Origin: Lachnospiraceae bacterium
GTDB lineage: Bacteria > Bacillota > Clostridia > Lachnospirales > Lachnospiraceae
Assembly: GCA_003447895.1 (NCBI GenBank)
Contig: DLYC01000232.1
Location: 1 to 7,533 of the forward strand
Reading direction: 5' to 3'
DNA length: 7,533 bases
This document shows, one piece after another, positions 4,693 to 7,533 of the stretch. The first letter of the stretch is position 1. Each line of letters begins with the position of its first letter. The notes below the pieces were generated by a model. It saw nothing but the letters and a program-made list of their open reading frames with translations, ran no database searches and was not told the DNA's origin. A program made the position numbers and the translations under genes.

Positions 4693-6240
4693 TCATTCCT
4701 CGCCAAAAAATGCGTCAAAGATCTGCCCCGCCACCGGAACGGCATAGCTCGATCCCATTCCTTTGCCCTCGATGAGGACTGTCACGCAGACCTTCGGGTT
4801 CTCGAGAGGCGCAAATCCCGTAAACCAGGCGTGGGAGCTCTTGTTGTTGTCAAACTCCGCGCTGCCCGTCTTTCCGCAGGCCTCATAGTCTCTTCCGCTT
4901 AGAGAGGACGCCGTTCCGTCCGTCACGACAGAGCGCATGAGCTGCGCGACTTCATTCGCCACTTCCTCCGACATGAGGGCTCCGTATTCCTGCGGTTCAT
5001 AGAACCGGAGCGCCCTTCCCTTCGCGTCGTGAAGCTCATCCACAAGATGCGGCTTCATCAGTACGCCGCCGTTTGCGACAGCCGCCGTGATCAGGTTCAA
5101 ATGAAGCGGCGTCATCGCGGTCGTGCCCTGTCCGATGGACATCTGCATGATTCCCTCTGTCGACAGTGTGTCGGGCATGTTGATCGAGCTTCGCACATAG
5201 GGAAGGTCGTAGGGGAGCTTCTGGTTAAAGAGAAGTCTTTTCAGCGTCTGTGACATGGACTCCTCCGTGATCTCATTGACGCCGATATTGGCAAAGGAAG
5301 CGTTGCAGGAGTGCGCGAAGGAATCCTCGAGGTCGACCGTCCCGTGGACCTCATATTCATAGCAGTGTATGCTCTCTCCGCCCTCCTCAAATACGCCGGA
5401 GCACTCGTAGCTGTAGTCCTCGAGCAGTTCCGGTTTCTCCTCCAGAAGGTCAATGCAGTCCACGATCTTGAAAGTCGAACCGGGCGGGTACAGTCCCTGC
5501 GTAGCCCGGTTTAAGAGGGTCCCCGACTCGTTGTCTTCGATGAGGCTCTGCCACCTCTCCGCGATCTCATTGGGGTCGTAGTCAGGCTTTGACACCATCG
5601 CCAGGATCCTTCCTGTCGAGGGCTCCGTGACGATCACGGCGCCTTCATAGTTTCCCATCGCGTCATAGGTCGCCTGCTGAAGCTCCGGGTCGAGCGATGT
5701 GATCAGGTTGTTTCCGGGATAGAGCTTGTCATCCGCGTCTTCCTTTTCGTCGTACCGCACTTTTTCGGAGAGAGGGAGGTTGGAGTGAAGGAGGTCATAC
5801 TTGAAGTACTCCTCGAGCCCGCTCCCGCCCATCTGCGAATAGCCGACGACATGGGCATAGACGCTTCCGAAAGGATAGACCCTGGTCTGTACGGCGTTTC
5901 CGTCCCCGTCAAGTCCCGTCTCCGTTGTCGCAAGGAGCGTCTCCGAGTCGCTGGCATAGATATTGCCTCTTCGGATCCTCGTCTCCAGGAGTTCATCCCT
6001 TTTATTATAGTCGTTGTCAAAGAGTTTTACTTTGTCCGCTATGGCGGACCTTGTAAAGTAGAAGCACATCCAGCCAAACAGAACCGCGAACACAATGGCA
6101 AAAAACAGGATATGAAATCTCGCCGCTTTGCGCGCTTTTTCCGCCTTGGCCATCTCCCCCGGGTCAAAATCCGCAGGCCTGAAAGCCGGTCCCTGGGAGC
6201 CCGGTGCTCCTCCTTCCGCTTTTTTTCTTTTTCCAAACAT
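4693..6240 (-). CDS. Class B penicillin-binding protein (peptidoglycan D,D-transpeptidase)
   Basis: This enzyme cross-links peptidoglycan stems outside the membrane and is a beta-lactam target. With the ATG at 6240 it has 515 residues: a basic, charged cytoplasmic segment (1-41), one membrane anchor (about 42-62), a short N-terminal region beginning with the class B element RIRRGNIYASDSETLLA (88-104), then the transpeptidase domain. The active-site motifs are complete: STFK (255-258, nucleophile Ser255, in YPPGSTFK), SCN (311-313) and KTG (457-459). No glycosyltransferase domain is present. The N-terminal region is shorter than in SpoVD or PBP2, so it resembles the PbpA group. The ATG at 6240 has AGAGGA 7 nt upstream. 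A TTG at 6306, overlapping the upstream gene by 11 nt, would add 22 residues but is less convincing. It follows the SEDS polymerase gene directly and is probably its partner in elongation, division or sporulation; the sequence does not say which. Confidence 0.93.
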   Translation of the reverse strand: MFGKRKKAEGGAPGSQGPAFRPADFDPGEMAKAEKARKAARFHILFFAIVFAVLFGWMCFYFTRSAIADKVKLFDNDYNKRDELLETRIRRGNIYASDSETLLATTETGLDGDGNAVQTRVYPFGSVYAHVVGYSQMGGSGLEEYFKYDLLHSNLPLSEKVRYDEKEDADDKLYPGNNLITSLDPELQQATYDAMGNYEGAVIVTEPSTGRILAMVSKPDYDPNEIAERWQSLIEDNESGTLLNRATQGLYPPGSTFKIVDCIDLLEEKPELLEDYSYECSGVFEEGGESIHCYEYEVHGTVDLEDSFAHSCNASFANIGVNEITEESMSQTLKRLLFNQKLPYDLPYVRSSINMPDTLSTEGIMQMSIGQGTTAMTPLHLNLITAAVANGGVLMKPHLVDELHDAKGRALRFYEPQEYGALMSEEVANEVAQLMRSVVTDGTASSLSGRDYEACGKTGSAEFDNNKSSHAWFTGFAPLENPKVCVTVLIEGKGMGSSYAVPVAGQIFDAFFGEE

Positions 6241-6295
6241 ATGCCAGTCCTCTTCGGGATCCAAGTCCCGCTCCGCAGGTCTTGTCCGCCGCAGG

Positions 6296-7533
6296 TTACA
6301 CCTCAAAGCCGTCTATATTTTCATAATCCTTGCTCGGATCATAGATCGGCACGCCCTTGAAATCTTTGTAGAAATCCGCGTCGGCACTGCTCATGCCCGG
6401 ATTTCCCGTCCGGCTCTCCCCCTGCACGCTCCGCTCCGCGTTTTCATACAGGTGGGAATGGCTGTACATCCTTCTCTCCTCCTCATACCGGAGCCGGAAC
6501 CTCTCGAGTCTCTCCTCCTGCAGCATGAAGATCGCACTCACGATGCCGAACATGATAAAGGTGGCCAGCACCGAGCTTCCTCCGTAGCTCACAAGCGGAA
6601 GGGTCACTCCCGTGAGCGGGATAAACCTCACTTCTCCGCCGATAGTCAGAAACGCCTGGAAGATGAAAGCTGTCGCGGTCCCAAACGTATAGAGCTGGTA
6701 GAACTTATTGGAGTAGCTTCCCGCAAGGAGCAGAAAATCTGTAAAAATATTGAGGCACACAAGGATCAGGCAGATCCCGAACACAATGCCCATCTCCTCG
6801 ATGATCGCCGCGAAGATAAAGTCGGACTCCACAAAGGGGATGCTCGACGGCATTCCCTGCATGAGTCCCGCGCCGAACAGGCCGCCGAAACTGATCGCGA
6901 AGAGCGCCTGCGTGATCTGGTAGCCGCTGCTGTCGATGGTCGCCCAGGGGTCTAAGAATACGGAGACCCTGACCCGGATGTGGGAGAACAAAAAATAGCA
7001 TAGGACCGCTCCGACTGCGGCCAAAAGGATCCCTCCGAACAGATAGGACCATTTTCCGGTGGACAGAAAAAGGAGCGACAGATAGACCACAAAGAAGATC
7101 AGCGCGCTCCCCAGGTCTCTTGAGAGCATCAGGATCCCTACGTGTGCCACAGCCGCACCGGTCAATAGCGCCAGATGCTGCTTGGTATTCTCCTCACAGA
7201 ACGCGCTGGACATAAACAGGATAAACAATATTTTGACAAATTCGCTCGGCTGGAAGGTCATGCCCGCGATCGTGTAGCTGAGCTTGGACCCGTTTGTGAT
7301 CGATCCCAGAAGGAGCACGCCGGCCAGGGCGGCAATGCCGAGGATCCCGTACAGGTAGGTGCCCTTTCGGAGGGAATCGAGGTGCTTTCTGATCAGCGGG
7401 AAAAGCAGCATGAAGATAATTCCGGCCAGCGCGATCAGAAGCTGCTTGCGGGCCTTTACATGGTTGATCCTGGAGATCATCACCATGCCGATGCTGAACA
7501 TCATGAGAATATTGTTGATCATCAGCATATTGG
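6296..7533 (-). CDS. SEDS-family peptidoglycan glycosyltransferase, FtsW/RodA/SpoVE type (N-terminus outside window)
   Basis: SEDS proteins polymerise lipid II into glycan strands in the membrane, paired with a class B PBP. The frame is open through the window edge. An internal ATG at 7528 could be taken as the start, but the codon before it (AAT) is in frame and open, and related clostridial proteins as I recall have about 100 further N-terminal residues, so the gene is treated as 5'-partial. Counting from that Met, visible motifs are QPSEFVK (93-99), SRDLGSALIFF (136-146), GYQITQALFAISFGGLFGAG (202-221) and PFVESDFIFAAIIEEMG (231-247). Asp236 in the last matches the Asp essential in RodA and FtsW. 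Multiple hydrophobic helices are present, followed by a charged cytoplasmic tail of about 65 residues ending YENIDGFEV. The TAA stop lies 55 nt before the PBP start, which supports an operon. Assignment to a single subfamily is not safe from the sequence. Confidence 0.93.
   Translation of the reverse strand, partial: NMLMINNILMMFSIGMVMISRINHVKARKQLLIALAGIIFMLLFPLIRKHLDSLRKGTYLYGILGIAALAGVLLLGSITNGSKLSYTIAGMTFQPSEFVKILFILFMSSAFCEENTKQHLALLTGAAVAHVGILMLSRDLGSALIFFVVYLSLLFLSTGKWSYLFGGILLAAVGAVLCYFLFSHIRVRVSVFLDPWATIDSSGYQITQALFAISFGGLFGAGLMQGMPSSIPFVESDFIFAAIIEEMGIVFGICLILVCLNIFTDFLLLAGSYSNKFYQLYTFGTATAFIFQAFLTIGGEVRFIPLTGVTLPLVSYGGSSVLATFIMFGIVSAIFMLQEERLERFRLRYEEERRMYSHSHLYENAERSVQGESRTGNPGMSSADADFYKDFKGVPIYDPSKDYENIDGFEV

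Noticed and set aside
6128..6955. Plus-strand open frame of 275 codons across the SEDS-PBP junction
   Set aside because: It is antisense to two clear genes, composition is shadow-like and no domain is recognisable.

Overview
The window looks like chromosomal DNA of a fairly GC-rich Firmicute, most likely a member of the Lachnospiraceae or a close clostridial relative. This rests on the gene order secG-rnr-smpB-ssrA, the sequences of the proteins, SigA-type promoters, strong AGGAGG-like ribosome binding sites and a tmRNA gene without an encoded CCA end. No phage, insertion sequence, CRISPR array or clear sign of recent transfer was seen. Every gene is on the minus strand, so transcription runs from high to low coordinates.

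In transcription order: (1) 7533-6296, a SEDS-family glycan polymerase (FtsW/RodA/SpoVE type), cut at its N-terminus by the window edge; (2) 6240-4693, a class B penicillin-binding protein, its likely transpeptidase partner; (3) a candidate promoter (4684-4656) and a leader hairpin, then secG (4582-4343); (4) a 119-nt spacer with an 11-bp tandem duplication and a strong intrinsic terminator that ends only 16 nt before rnr; (5) rnr (4223-1854, RNase R), overlapping smpB (1857-1384) by 4 nt; (6) a consensus-like promoter and ssrA (tmRNA, mature 1273-928, degradation tag ANDRVALAA); (7) a 61-nt hairpin, then the N-terminal 267 residues of a secreted, very acidic protein (803-1) that leaves the window.

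The central block is functionally coherent. tmRNA and SmpB rescue ribosomes stalled on broken mRNAs and tag the incomplete protein, and RNase R is known to degrade such non-stop mRNAs. SecG belongs to the membrane protein-export channel, and the SEDS/PBP pair builds peptidoglycan. All of these are known families. I did not find a convincing new system. The unusual material lies in the non-coding joints: the terminator before rnr, the 5' leader hairpin of pre-tmRNA, the hairpin with a possible embedded promoter after ssrA, and small tandem duplications at the secG-rnr and rnr-smpB junctions.
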